The notes below the pieces were generated by a model. That model was given only the letters and a program-made list of their open reading frames with translations, was not told where the DNA came from and did no database searches. Made by a program: the position numbers and the translations under genes. 64,000 nucleotides of DNA. It comes from Haliclona indistincta. Its lineage: Eukaryota; Porifera; Demospongiae; Haplosclerida; Chalinidae. Location of the stretch: the NCBI GenBank assembly GCA_964017065.1, contig OZ024790.1, forward strand, positions 498,701 through 562,700. Reading direction: 5' to 3'. Below, piece by piece: positions 44,929-56,940 of the stretch (position 1 is the stretch's first letter; every line of letters begins with the position of its first letter).

Positions 44929-45558
44929 TGTGACCGCGTCTAGGAAAACCGACCAAATCGCGCAAATTATCGAACTGAGATATTAGCGTTTTAGTACGCT
45001 CGACTGAATTTTGTGGGAAATCGAGTTATGTGCTCCATAGGATAGTTCCATCATTCCTGCATGTTTTTGAGGTAGTCCCGTGTCCCAGAACGCTCTAGTT
45101 GTTCTGTACGAAGCGTTTGTTTAGCGCTACCAAGTTTCTGTTTGCCCGTATACCAATGCAATAATTTTGTTGTCACGCGCTCACCATGGCAACGCTAGGC
45201 TGACAGCACGAGCGCTTGCTGAGCAAGAGCAAGCTTTGTTTGTGACACTGTACCTTGTTTAGTCAACTCTCGACTTCTATGAAGCAGGATGGAAAGAGAT
45301 ACAATGAGAAATCCAACGCTAGCCATTGTTTCAGACGTTTCTTTTTGTTGGTGGGTGTGGTCACGTTGGATTTAAATTTACGTATACGGAATATTAGAGC
45401 GAATATACGGAAGTTAATTTTCGAACTTAGCGACGGAATGCACGATCAGGACGCTTCAAGAACTGCTGTACTCGCCAAGGATGGGGGAATCTAATGGTAC
45501 CAATAACTCGATTCTTATAATTTGCGCGATTTGGTCGGTTTTCCCAGACACGGTCACA
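44929..45558. mobile_element. TIR element (about 45-base ends) with TA target duplication
   Basis: The left end TGTGACCGCGTCTAGGAAAA and inverted right end TGTGACCGTGTCTGGGAAAA both continue with CCGACCAAATCGCGCAAATT. TA flanks both sides, pointing to a Tc1/mariner-type non-autonomous element. An internal ORF (45255-45494) is not recognised. Confidence 0.8.
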
Positions 45559-45560
45559 TA

Positions 45561-46358
45561 TATAGAATATCGGTCAGGCTACATTTTACCATGACTAGTT
45601 GCATCATACTAGTGCTACTGCTTATTTCTTGCTATGGAGTGTGTAGACTGAGGTGAATCGCTGCCATAGTATTATTTTTGCAGTTCGTGCGGACTGGTTT
45701 TTTCAAGATGACCTGAGGTCGGGCCACGCCCAACTAATAACCGACTAGCACAACGTACATTAAAGTGTATACCGTAATATGCATCATGTACGACTCACAT
45801 AAAAACAGGAGGCGACAAAAGTCCGTCCACTGCTAAAAGGCGGAGACAGAAGAGACACAGTCACGGTGTAATTAACTTGATCAGATCACGGCATGCAACT
45901 AGCTTCACAGTCTGAACTTGACAAGCTTCAAAAGAGACAGCAAGTATAATATAAGGAATAATGCATAGTTATGTTTACAAACCTTCAGAGTATGCAATAC
46001 CCGATGCGAGAGAGCTCACCCAAAAGTGTCCCTGATCAGTGGAATGACCCGTCGGGAATGACCATACACGCGCTCACAACTAATTAATATTCACGGCGCT
46101 GCGCGTTGCTATGGTCAGTGTTCTATTCGACGAGCTGGGTTGCTTGCAACAAAACGGCTGTGCTTTATAGGAGCGATAGCGAAAAAAATCGCTCTGTTAC
46201 TAGATTTTAGCTTTGCCAAAATTTGCATTTCTGGAATCTTGAGCTCACAGAAGTCTTCGCTGCCTAGTGCATGCATAAACACGTCGATCATGAACCGCGT
46301 TCCTCAGTCCGTTTTCTAATAGACTTACAGTGTATTAGACTACGTAACAAAGAAGACG
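45561..46358. other. duplicated flank plus unassigned DNA
   Basis: 45770-46020 is part of duplicate B (CACGGTGTAATTAACT, GACAAGCTTCAAAAGAGACA). 46020-46350 has no match I can see and no gene. Confidence 0.5.
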
Positions 46359-46610
46359 GGGTGTATGGAAAAGAAGGAAACGGAAAACTGAAACGGACGA
46401 CGGAAAATGGGCGTGGCCGAAGGCCCGGGTTAGGACGACCCTCCCGACGATCCTTAGGCTTACCAAGGGCCGAAGGCCCGGGTTAGGATACCCTCCCGAC
46501 TTTGCACAGTTAGCGGCGAAGGTTTTAGGGTCTTGGGTTTAGTTTTTGGGGTCTTGAGTGCGAGACCACGCCCATTTCCCGTCGTCCGTTTCCTTCTTTT
46601 CCATACACCC
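46359..46610. mobile_element. Mutator-like MITE with 9-bp target duplication
   Basis: The ends GGGTGTATGGAAAAGAAGGA and their inverted copy are followed by AACGG and a shared ACGACGG-AAATGGGCGTGG segment. The 9-mer AAGAAGACG flanks both sides (46350-46358 and 46611-46619). The interior holds two copies of GGCCGAAGGCCCGGGTTAGG. It lies within the duplicate of the RhoGAP 3' flank. Confidence 0.85.
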
Positions 46611-46673
46611 AAGAAGACGTGGTCTTTTAGACAAAGAAGGTCGATATATAATTATACAAAGAAAGGTGTTCTT

Positions 46674-46825
46674 CTGTGTGATCGTGGACTAGAGCTTGCT
46701 TCATAGAGGCTTTCTGATGATTTGAACTTTCTTCTTCTCTTTCCTTTTCCCTTTGAGCTGTCTTTACTGGTTCCTGCAGCAGCTGCCGTCTAATTATCAT
46801 TTGGTGACAGCTGCTCTGCTTGTGC
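46674..46825 (-). pseudogene. third copy of the RhoGAP gene 3' coding end
   Basis: Matches 58770-58925 and 7600-7750, including the codons that would encode the C-terminus. Only about 50 codons remain, and homology stops in CAGCTGCTCTG near 46825. Confidence 0.85.
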
Positions 46826-46835
46826 AGAAAGTATA

Positions 46836-46960
46836 AAAAGGACTACACCTATCGGGATTCGAACCCTAGCTAGCACCACACACTGCAATACACACCACCT
46901 ACCCAGAGATACCGAGACCAGCTAGCTGACCAATTCATTCGCTTTGGAATGAGGCTTTAT
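46836..46960 (-). other. tRNA-like B-box, possible SINE
   Basis: On the minus strand GGGTTCGAATCCC (46853-46866) is a textbook RNA polymerase III B-box/T-arm. The upstream minus-strand sequence (GGTCAGCTAGCTGGTCTCGG) could supply an A-box, but a full cloverleaf and discriminator are not convincing. A tRNA-derived SINE is more likely than a functional tRNA. Confidence 0.35.
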
Positions 46961-47244
46961 AATAATAATTATACATGCATAGGCATGTCACGTTCCTATT
47001 ACTCTTGACGTAATACATCCAGACCTGAGATCATGTCTACCCTGTTTGGCATTCCATTCCGTGTTTTACATCCACCGTCATATTGAGTGACTAACTTTAA
47101 TCTTATTAAGTCAAGAAAAATGTTTTTTATACATCTACATGTAAGAGAAATGAAAAAATAAGAAGGAGAAACTAATATTTCATTGCTTACAAGCAAAGAC
47201 AAAATTATGACAATCATAGAAAACAACAATGAAAGCACTACAAT

Positions 47245-48345
47245 TATCATTGCCGATCGGCAATGATATGTAGGGATGACCTCGAATTAAGATGGCGGCT
47301 ACTCATGTTGAAAATGGGTTTTCGCACATATCTCTATTATTATACATCTATACTGCATTTTAACTATCTCTAAGTGACTCTGAAGTGTAAGCGCTTGTAG
47401 GACGTCTATTAAAGTCGCCGGGACTGCTTGCTTGACGACGAAAATCAAGACAGAGAGAATTTGCAGATCTTCGCTGTTATAGCGTTTCTCGAGATTCTAG
47501 ACATCTAGGATTGATCAGGCGATTGTTCTGAGCAAGAAAATACCTTTGGCGAAGCTGGCAGACGTTTCTAAAGTGGTAAACTGAAATCGCCGCCCACGCG
47601 AATTGTTCATCTTCTTTCTTCTTCTTCTTCTTCTTCTTCTTTGACAAGCATAGCGCTGTCATGAGTGAACGAATCACTACCAAACCTGCACCATCGCATG
47701 TGTATATATCAGGGTTAGTGCACTTACTTCTTAGATAGGCATCAAACACTACCAGAAGCGAGTAATCCTTGAAAAACATGGTTTTTGGACCGTTTTGGAC
47801 TAGCGACTTCATTAATTAACCCTCTTGTCGCTTCTTATCATTAACTCCGCCCACATCGGTTTTGCAGCTATCTCGCTACTGCGTTTTGTCTCTGCTCTGG
47901 ACGCTTCAGCGCGCAAGCCAGAGGTATGAAAATGTGTCTAAACCAGTACTATACCCTAAATAACACTGATCTGTTCGTTAACGCTTCAGATGGCGGGTTA
48001 AAGCTGACTTACACAGACGTGAACAACTTGAGTGTCTAGCCTGCTTACCGGCAGCAAGATTCTACGCACAGTAAGGTTCCTACACCACGCAGCGTAAGTT
48101 TCAAAGGACTAGAAGCCTCTGTGAGTGTGATATTGACTTCAACAAGATTCTACTGGGCGTGCTCCTACTGTTTAGGCCCGCAGCATTATGAATTGTCAGT
48201 ACTAGTGCTAGTCTCTTCTTCATCCATTACAATACTAACAAGTATCATGTTGTCAAATCATACCTGGACTTGAAATTATGCTGTCTGTGTCCTCAACCTC
48301 TTTAACTATTTTAAACCTTTCAATGAATGATTATTCTTGTGACTG
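47245..48345 (-). mobile_element. 1.1-kb ORF-bearing repeat, copy Y
   Basis: Begins with the palindrome CATTGCCGATCGGCAATG and aligns with copies X and Z. The ORF 47812-47477 keeps the frame, with a (CTT)n tract expanded to a Lys run, and stops early after ESRETL. Directly abutted by copy Z. Confidence 0.75.
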
Positions 48346-48351
48346 GTAATA

Positions 48352-49450
48352 TTATCATTGCCGATCGGCAATGATATGTAGGGATGACCTCGAACTAAGA
48401 TGGCGGCTACTCATGTGTGAAAATGAGTTTTCGCACATATCTCCACTGTTATACATTTCTACTGCATTTTCACTATCTCTAAGGGAATCTGAAGTGCGAG
48501 CGCTTGTAGGAAGTCTATGAAAGTCGCCGGGACTGCTTGCTTGTCGACGAAAATCAAGATGGCGACTCTCAGGGAGGCCGTTGAAGATCTTCGTTGTTGT
48601 AGCGTTTCTCGAGATTCCAGACATCTAGGATTGATCAGGAGATTGTTCTGAGCTTGGAAATACCTTTGGCGAAGCGAGTAGACGTTTCTAAAGTGGTAAA
48701 CAAAAATCGCCGCCCACGCGAATTGTTCATCTTCTTTCTTCTTCTTTCTTCTTTCCTCTTTCAGTAAGCCTAGCGCTGTCCTGAGTGAACGAATCACTAC
48801 CAAACCTGCACAATTGCACGTGTATACATCTGGAATAGTGCACTTACTTCTTAGATAGGCATTAAACACTACCAGAAGCGAGTAATCCATGAAAAACATG
48901 GTTTTTGGGCCGTTTTGGACTGAAGACGCCATTAAATATTTAACCCTCTTGACGCTCGTATCATTAACTCCGCCCACATCAGTTTTGTAGCTATCTCGAT
49001 CGATACTGCGTTTTGTCTCTGCTCTGGACGCTTCAGCGCGCAAGCCAGAGGTATGAAATTTGTCTAGAGCAGTACTATACCCTAAGTAACACTGATCTGT
49101 TCGTTAAAGCTTCAGATGGCGGGTTAAAACTGACATACCCAGACGTGAACAAGTATTCTAAGTTACCGGCAGCAAGATTCTACGCACAGTAAGGTTCCTA
49201 CACCACGCAGATAAGTTGTAAAGGACTAGAAGCCTCTGTGAGTGTGATATTGACATCAACAAGGTTCTACTAGGCGTGCTCGCTCGTACTATTGGGCTTG
49301 CAGCATCATGAGTTGTCAGTATTAGTCTCTTCCTTCATCCATTACTGTAATAACAAGTATCATGTTGTCAAATCATACCTGGACTTGATATTTTGCTGTC
49401 TGCGTCCTTAACCTCTTTACTATTTTAAACCTTTCAATGAATGATTGGTA
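48352..49450 (-). mobile_element. 1.1-kb ORF-bearing repeat, copy Z
   Basis: Same palindromic start at 48355 and the longest version of the shared frame (49043-48459, 194 codons). Head-to-tail with Y and followed by foldback B. No domain is recognised. Confidence 0.75.
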
Positions 49451-49587
49451 ATAATTATTAAACATTATTTTAAACTACACTCCTTACTCTCCAGACCCTA
49501 GCTGTGCACGTTCACATCTGCTAGACTAGTAACTGCTGCTCACAGAGTTGTCAAAATGAAATAACATCTAACATAGAATACAAATAA

Positions 49588-50274
49588 TAAGTTCAAACTG
49601 ATAGTGATCAAAAAAGTAACAGGAACAAGTAAAGTAAAAAAGCTTTAATAAAAAAACTGGAAAGTGTAGGGATGACTCTTAAAAAAGGAAAGGAACAAGA
49701 TGGGATGATTCTTGCAAAAGTAAAGGAACAAGATGGAATAATGCTAAGCTTGCAAATGTAAAAGTCCCAAGTATCCCTACATCAGCGGCTTGAAGGAGGA
49801 CGCAGTCCGATGGAGTAATTGACGGTTGTAAATAACTAGAGGTATATGTGTTTAGGAGGACGCAGTCCGATCAAGTAGTTGACAGTTGTAAATAACTAGA
49901 TGTATCTGTGTTTGGAGGACGCAGTCCGATGAAGTAATTGATGGTTGTAAATAACTAGAGGTATCTTTGTTTAGGAGGACGCAGTCCGATGAAGTAGTTG
50001 ACAGTTGTAAATAAGCTGCAGATAGCTGTGTTTGGAGGACGCAGTCCGATGAAGTAATCGACAATTGTAAAGGTATAGGAAGAGGATTCCGTATTTGTCA
50101 GTTGCGTCGCAGCAAGCCGCTGATGTAGGGATACTTGGGACTTTTACATTTGCAAGCTTAGCATTATTCCATCTTGTTCCTTTACTTTTGCAAGAATCAT
50201 CCCATCTTGTTCCTTTCCTTTTTTAAGAGTCATCCCTACACTTTCCAGTTTTTTTATTAAAGCTTTTTTACTTT
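49588..50274. mobile_element. foldback element B
   Basis: The arms contain the 33-base unit family and GTCCCAAGTATCCCTACATC with its inverse. The loop holds four to five copies of a roughly 60-base unit starting GGAGGACGCAGTCCGATGAA. The outer ends match element A. Confidence 0.85.
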
Positions 50275-50407
50275 ACTTTTAAACATTTAAACCACACTCC
50301 TTACTCTCAAGAGGCTGTGCACATTCACATCTCTGCTAGACTAGTATCTATATATACTCCTCACAGACTTGTAAAAATGAAATAACATCTAACATAGAAT
50401 ACTATCA

Positions 50408-51035
50408 ATAAGTTCAAACTGATAGTGATCAAAAAAGTAACGGGAACAAGTAAAGTAAAAAATTTTTAATAAAAAACTGAAAAGTGTAGGGATGACTCTT
50501 AAAAAAGGAAGGGAACAAGATGGGATGATGCTTGCAAAAGTAAAGGAACAAGATGGAATAATGCTTGCAAATGTAAAAGTCCCAAGTATCCCTACATCAG
50601 CGGCTTGAAGGAGGACGCAGTCCGATGGAATAATTGACGGTTGTGAATAACTAGAGGTATCTATCTTTGGAGGACGCAGTCCGATGAAGTAATTGACGGT
50701 TGTATATAACTAGATGCATCTGTGTTTAGGAGGACGCAGTCCGATGAAGTAGTTCACAGTTTTAAATAAGCTGCAGGTAGCTGTGTTTGGAGGACGCAGT
50801 CCGATGAAGTATTTGACGGTTATAAAAGGTATTTGAAGAGGATTCCGCATTTGTCAGTAGCACGTTGTCGCAGCAAGCCGCTGATGTAGGGATACTTGGG
50901 ACTTTTACATTTGCAAGCATTATTCCATCTTGTTCCTTTACTTTTGCAAGCATCATCCCATCTTGTTCCCTTCCTTTTTTAAGAGTCATCCCTACACTTT
51001 TCAGTTTTTTATTAAAAATTTTTTACTTTACTAAT
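50408..51035. mobile_element. foldback element C, tandem duplicate of B
   Basis: Same structure as B with four loop units. The flank CACACTCCTTACTCTC...AACATAGAATAC is also repeated, so B and C arose as a tandem duplication of about 0.8 kb. Confidence 0.85.
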
Positions 51036-51119
51036 TATAATAGACTGCAAAGTTACAAAACAAATTTATTTCGTTTTCTTTCATAGGTCATTAATTTTTA
51101 TCTTGGGGAATAACCCTCA

Positions 51120-51860
51120 ATAGCCAGGGTCTAATAGTGACCAAAAATAGTTATAATGATAAATTGGATAGAGAGAGAAGATTTAATAGAAGAATCTAAA
51201 GAGTTCCACAGAAGAATGGTAGAGAGGAAACAGATTTAGAGAAGGAACTGGAACGGGAAAAGAGGACGTTGTTGGGGTCATATAGGAACGAATGGGATAG
51301 GGAGGATGGGGGTATTTGGTAAGAATGGAGGAGCAAGGAGCGCTGTGAGATATTTTGAAGAGAGTTTTTAATCAACATATTTTGCGACGAGAAGAGAGAC
51401 TTGAAATGTGATGAGAAGATATAAGTGAGGAGATGGAGTCAGAATTGAATTTTGAGGCAAGTTTTAGAGCAAAAGACTAGACAGAATCGAGTTTAGAAGA
51501 GAGTGTAGGAAAGGAAGGAGACCAGACAGGAGAGCAGTACTCAAGAATTGGACAAAATATAAACGGAAAAATAGAAGAAGTAGAAGAAAAACTTTATGAT
51601 AAAAATTCTGAAAATTAAACCTATAGTACTTTACGGGACTTTAGAAATATGAGAAATGTGCTTGGAAAGGAAAGAGACGGAGTGAGAAAACTTAAATACT
51701 TAAAGAAATAAACACGATGAATAGGGGAGTCAGAGATTAGCAGAGGAGAGAGAGAATTAACAAAAGAGGAGTTGGTATGTTGGAAAAACATTTAGATGGG
51801 TTGAGGAAAAGAAAAGTAGAAGAGAGCCAAGAGGAATTACAACAAGTATAATGAACATTA
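51120..51860 (-). pseudogene. LINE reverse-transcriptase C-terminal fragment, minus strand
   Basis: Read on the minus strand, YSFKYLSF-, a LEYCSPVW-like stretch, KLASKFNSDSISSL and a closing HSSVELFRFF-type region appear in shifting frames. This is the order seen in the LINE piece at 25620-26480. Frameshifts and stops are many. On the plus strand it appears as an A/G-rich tract. It lies 60 bases from the 3' end of the SNTX-like copy at 51920. Confidence 0.6.
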
Positions 51861-51919
51861 GTCAGCAATAACTAATATTATTTATGTGAAAAAGAGCATT
51901 TGAAGACAAACCAAGTCTT

Positions 51920-54900
51920 CTATACAATTCTATCCACGACCTGTTTTCCAAACCAATGCAAAGCAAAGTGTGCTCCTACGTTGAGCCAACCTCTTCCGCG
52001 TGGATCACCCATTGGTCTAGCTGCCTCAGTATAAAGGGAAGCTACATCACCTTTCTGTACTGTTGTTATCAGTGATGCATTCATTTCTTTTGCAACTTCA
52101 AGGCCTTTAACTCGATCTTCCCAACCAAGCTTGCATTCTCGTTTCTCAGTTTCGATAAGAATGTCAATATATTCATCGTGTGTCATTGGATTAGGTATCA
52201 AAGCAATTTCTTGTAAGCGACATAAACTATTTCTTGCTTCTTGAAGCTTCTGTTCAATACCATGATCAATTTCAGTAATTCGCTTGTTAATTTTAACAAT
52301 TAAGTTTTCTAATTTATTCTTTGAAGATTCAGCTACTTCATAACGATCAGAGATCTCTTTCAGAGTTTGGGTCTCTTCAGCTTCATAAAACTCATACCGA
52401 TACGGTGTGTTTTTGTGGAAAGTCCAGGAACATTTTTGGGGACAAACTCTACATGTAGTTTTTTCTTTCCTGGTGAGCCAAGTCATTGATGCACATTTAT
52501 ACTTCTTATCATCATCAGAGATAGTGCAGTGCAGGTGGCAGGTGTAGTTACATTTCAAGCATGTCGTAGTGAAAAGACCACCTTCTAGAAGAATCGAGCG
52601 CTGCTTGGTAACTTTAACTGTTATAGTGAAATCCATGTTTGCACGCATGTCAGTTTCTCTTTGCTCTAGTTGCAGTCTTGTTTTTTCTAACTTACTTCTC
52701 TCGTTTAATCCATTTCTAATTTGAGGTCGCAATCCTTCTAGGCAAACTTCTAAATGCTGTCGTTCTGTGAGCACCTCTTGTGTTAGCTGTAGACTGCGAG
52801 CTTCTAGACTGAGCAATGCATTGAAGAAACACTGAAAGCTTTCTTTTCCCATACTCCAAAAGCCAGAATTAAATATTTCTCTCTTGGTCTTGTCTACAAA
52901 CAGAGCAGAATTATTGAATTCAAAATAATCCTCAAAAGGAACTTCGGCTTTTCGAATAACACTTGAGGTTCATTGCCATCAGCAAAAGTGGTCATCAGAA
53001 AGATGTTTCCAGCAATGTCTTTCCCAAAGATGCTAAGTATTGCACTAAACACATATTTCTGTGTTGGAGTGAGACGTGCTTGTGATGACTGCACAACAAA
53101 ACCAACAGCATGAAGCTGGTCAATGCCATTCTCGGAACAGAAGAATTCCTTTATTTGTGCAGTAATTTTCTTATCTCTTTCCAATCCCTCAGTATCACCG
53201 AACCCAGGAGTATCAATCACTGTTAGAGAATAGTGGAAAGGATAACCTTCTTCTTTGTGGAAGGTATATGCAGTGATTACTTTAGTCTGACTCTTAGTCT
53301 GATCATCACTTGTCTTCTCTGTGATGAGTTTGAAGCGATAGTCATCTTCCCACTTCACTCCCAGGATATAGTTAGCCATAGCATTGATGAGAGTAGTCTT
53401 CCCTGATCCTGTGGCACCGACTAACATAACTACTTTTCGTGATGCAGCAGCAGAAACTGAAGAACGAGTTGCGAGGGCATCTCTTTTTTCAATCAGATCA
53501 CTTTGAAATGTAGCAAGTGTAGGTAATTTGTAAACTTTTGGAATCTTCTCATTTACTAACTTGCAGTGTGGTTGATATTTTTCTTTTAAGGCAACTGGAG
53601 GCTTTGTTGTTATGCTTTCACTTGTTAAACTGTAAGGGCCATTGCCATTAGCATTGTTGGCTTGTACTTTAAAGCGGAAAGTTGTGTTTGGAGCTAAGTT
53701 AGTAGCTATAATTACGGGATTTTGAAGATCATATCTGTCAAGAATCACTTTTACATCAAACCAGCTTTTTTCTTCATATGAGTAGCTGAAAGTGTAACCA
53801 GTAATATTTTTTGATCCACGCCTTGGTGCTTGCCAGGTAAGACTGACACTGTCAGAGGTGACCATTTCAGCAAGTGTGCTTACCAGGAGGACCAAGAGGT
53901 TGAAATTCAATCGGTGAAGATGAATCTTGATACAAAGAGATAACAGCTAGTAAATCAGGGGCTTGTTTGGCTAGTTTACTCTGACCATTAGTGACTACGT
54001 ACTTCATACCTGGTCTACAACGATTAGCTTTTACGTGACCTGCAAACAACTTTATCTGTCGTTTAATATTTGCCACTGCACTCTCAGTGCACCAAAATTC
54101 ATATGTAGAATTTGGCTTTTTCTTGTCTCTCTTTTCTTCTTCTAAGTAGGCTTCCATTCTATTCATAACATTGTTGTTACCCCAATGTATGTTGAAATCT
54201 AGACACACCACGTCACGTGCATCATTAAAATCAAAGACAGAGTGTAGCTCTCCATCTTTAAAGGCAAAGTGTATAAACTCTTGTTGTTTGAGAAACATTA
54301 GATATTGATTTAAATATCTTATTTCTTGCTCTTTCTCGCAAATCAAAGAAAAAAGGTTTTCTTGACAATAAGGAGAGAGGCTGTTTTGCTTAATTACATC
54401 ATCTAGCTTCACTGCAGGAAATTTACCTGCTCTTACTTGTGGCAATAAAATCGCAATGTCTCCTTTCACACTAAGTGTGTATGTATTAACCAATCTCTTT
54501 AAGCGGTTCAATTCCTTGTTGATTCCTGTAAAGCAAAAAGAAGCTTCGTTTTGTAACAGATCATTAGTTGATACTTCAACTTCATTCAAGTATTCAAAGA
54601 GATCTTGTATTTTTTGGAAAAGAAGTTGTGAAAACAAGCTATCTGCTTCACGAGAAAACCGTTGGCATCTTGTGTCCAAGTCTGCAAGAGGAAGCAGCCA
54701 TGCTTTCTTAGCTACAGCTTTACCTTTTAACAAATTGGGTAGATCCTGGCACACTTTGATAGCTTCTTGATATGTTGTTGGGTACTTATTTAGGATAGCA
54801 TCTCCAAAATACCTGCATGTGAGCTTTTTCTCATCACCTTCATATTCAGCAGTGAAGCTAGCAGAACCATCAATAGAAGGCATGCTATCAAGAGGTAAAA

Positions 54901-55426
54901 GTTTCCTAATCTTTAGCCCTATCTTTCCTTCCACTTTCTTGACATCTTGGTGTTTGGTTACTTCCTGATCCAAGACAAAGAATGCATCAGCACCATACAC
55001 AACCCCTGTTACTACATGAGTTGCAATGCTTTTATCATAGATTTCAGGGTGTTCCACCTTTCCAAGCTGATCCATAGTTAGCTGTTCATATTTAGTTGTT
55101 GATTTATAGTTTAAAGTAACTCGAGACGTGTTTTTAGATCTTTTGCGATCGTACAAGAATTCAGCTGCACCTCCAGCCTGCACTAAACCTGATAATATGC
55201 CAAGTTGCAGATCAGCACCTGCTCCCAGGTGGAAAGCTTTTTGGTTAAATGTATCTTCACTAACTAGTTCAAACCTTGAGGTTTCTTGTGTTGTGGTATC
55301 TGGAAGTTTAGAAAGTGTTTCTTGCTTCCACAAAGTTATACCAGATATGAGCTCATTGGTACGACAGTCGTACAGCATACCAAGCTTAAATGGGAGACCA
55401 AGGCATGGTATCTGTAACTGATTCAT
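51920..55426 (-). pseudogene. SNTX-like/FN3/AIG1-type GTPase, copy 4 (two frameshifts)
   Basis: Full-length homology to the intact copies, split into three open parts. 55426-53867 is the SNTX-type N-terminal, helical and thioredoxin-like region. 53910-52894 is FN3 plus GTPase, with P-loop coding bases near 53385-53428. 52852-51920 is the Cys/His cluster, coiled coil and C-terminus, with the full tail kept. The first break (about 53875) is one lost base just before the FN3 domain. The second (about 52960) is a 7-base deletion after the GTPase motifs. Otherwise codons are well preserved, so inactivation is recent or these are sequence errors. It is closest to copy 1 at the left window edge. Confidence 0.85.
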
Positions 55427-55977
55427 GTTGCCCTCACAGAGTGATTGATCACTCTACAACAAAGTAGTGGAATGTTGTACAAGGACAACTTACACAACTA
55501 CTACTGCTTGGCAAGCCTGAATTCAATATAATATTATGTGCACGTGTTTTAATAAGGGCTCAACTAGGGAATCTTGTTACAATTAAAGAATTTTTAGCAA
55601 AAGTGCAAAAGATTAAAGCGTAACCCTCCGTCAAAAGTTATTGCCAATGTACATATACCAGTACACAAGAATGTGTGCCACTATTGCCACTGTACATGGT
55701 GTGCCAAAGCCAGTGAAATCGCCAACAAAGACTTTCGAAGTTGAAATCAACTTTGTGATAGTATGAAGTGTTCATATAGGTTAGATAGTGAAGTGATCAA
55801 GCTGCTTTATCGCGCACTTTTAATGTTCTTGATCGAAATTACTCGATGGAATTTTCAATGCACCAATTTGTCAACAGATGTGAATGAAGTAGCACAATCT
55901 GTAATTTTAAATAAGAAAATTAAAATTTCATTAAGTTTGGTTGTGAAAGTACATAATGTGACAAATCTAAGTATATG
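55427..55977. other. upstream flank of SNTX-like copy 4
   Basis: Pieces such as TTGTCAACAGATGTGAATGA near 55868 parallel the flanks of copies 1-3. It likely contains the promoter. No other gene is seen. Confidence 0.5.
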
Positions 55978-56107
55978 TTATACCATGCCTACCCGTGGTG
56001 TATCACGAATACACGAAGCAATAACTATTAATCCCGAGGGCGTAGCCTGAGGGATTAATAGTTATTGCTGAGTGTATTCATGATACACCACAGGTAGGCA
56101 TGGTATA
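55978..56107. mobile_element. near-perfect hairpin with GCGTAGCC loop
   Basis: The arms TATACCATGCCTACC-CGTGGTGTATCA... pair over about 55 bases with only a few mismatches. The loop is CCCGAGGGCGTAGCCTGAGG. Same loop type as the hairpins at 3190 and 23150. Confidence 0.85.
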
Positions 56108-56940
56108 ACTGACTTGTACCATGGCAACCACAATGCCCACTGACGTCTGTAGGTTTCTATAGGATAAATAAGGGAGGCTTGCACACTCTTTATAGTTTAC
56201 TGGTGAGGTTGACTCACAACTCTCACCCCTTCCTATTTTTCTCTCTGGAAGGTAGACCATTTGTATGGTCTTTTTTGCCCAGTGGGTGTCATGTGACTTC
56301 CCATGGAATATCAAGATATACCACAGGAAATCACATGATAAACCGTGGAATATCTAGTTATTCCATATAGACTTGTCATCCCGATGCAGTCTCAGGCCGA
56401 TGCACTCTCAGGCCAGTGCCACGCCCATCAGATGCACTCTCAGGCCAGTGCGACGCCCACCAAACTTCCTGTCGAACACATGACGGAAGTATGTCACAGA
56501 ATGAGCATACCAGATAATTATTTGCATACCATACAGGCTTGGAATAGATTCTTTCTTTTTTATGTCGTTGCTTTGTGGTTGTTATGCATAAACATGTTTC
56601 GTATTTCCGCAATAGCCACCAGAGTCAGTCAAAATGATATATCATGTAGGCAAGAATGCTGTATCACGTGCATGCGGCCCAGAATGCATGCATATCTACA
56701 TCGAAGAAATCAAACTCAATTCAGCACCAACAAGAAAATTTTAAAAAAATTCTAATGGACGTAGGATGATAGATTAGTAATGAGGAAATCTGTCACTGGC
56801 TCCCAATGTAAAACAACATCTAAGGGATCTATATATGGTCTGTCCCTTGTTCCTTGTTAGTTTACATTGTGGACCAGTGGTAGATTTCACAACCCTATCC
56901 TTTTGATTTCGATAAAAATCTTTATAATTTTCTTGTAAGC
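56108..56940. other. intergenic DNA with small repeats and a foldback relic
   Basis: A 32-base unit with GCACTCTCAGGCCAGTGC is repeated two to three times at 56385-56460. 56750-56940 is an internally deleted relative of the foldback at 4868 (GAAATCTGTCACTGG, CCTTTTGATTTCGATAAAA). The 136-codon ORF at 56345-56755 is not recognised. Confidence 0.5.

Larger units (their letters stand above)
43320..46830 (-). repeat. segmental duplicate B of the RhoGAP downstream region
   Basis: Pieces colinear with 56940-58870: 43320-43445 = 56940-57065; 44180-44460 = 57490-57820; 45770-46020 = 58030-58290; 46620-46820 = 58735-58935. The last piece carries the final codons and stop of the RhoGAP gene. Insertions (a 0.7-kb element near 43470-44180, TIR elements at 44929 and 46359) separate the pieces. 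Confidence 0.8.

Noticed and set aside
46836..46960. A functional tRNA gene
   Set aside because: The B-box is good, but no convincing acceptor stem or full cloverleaf could be drawn.
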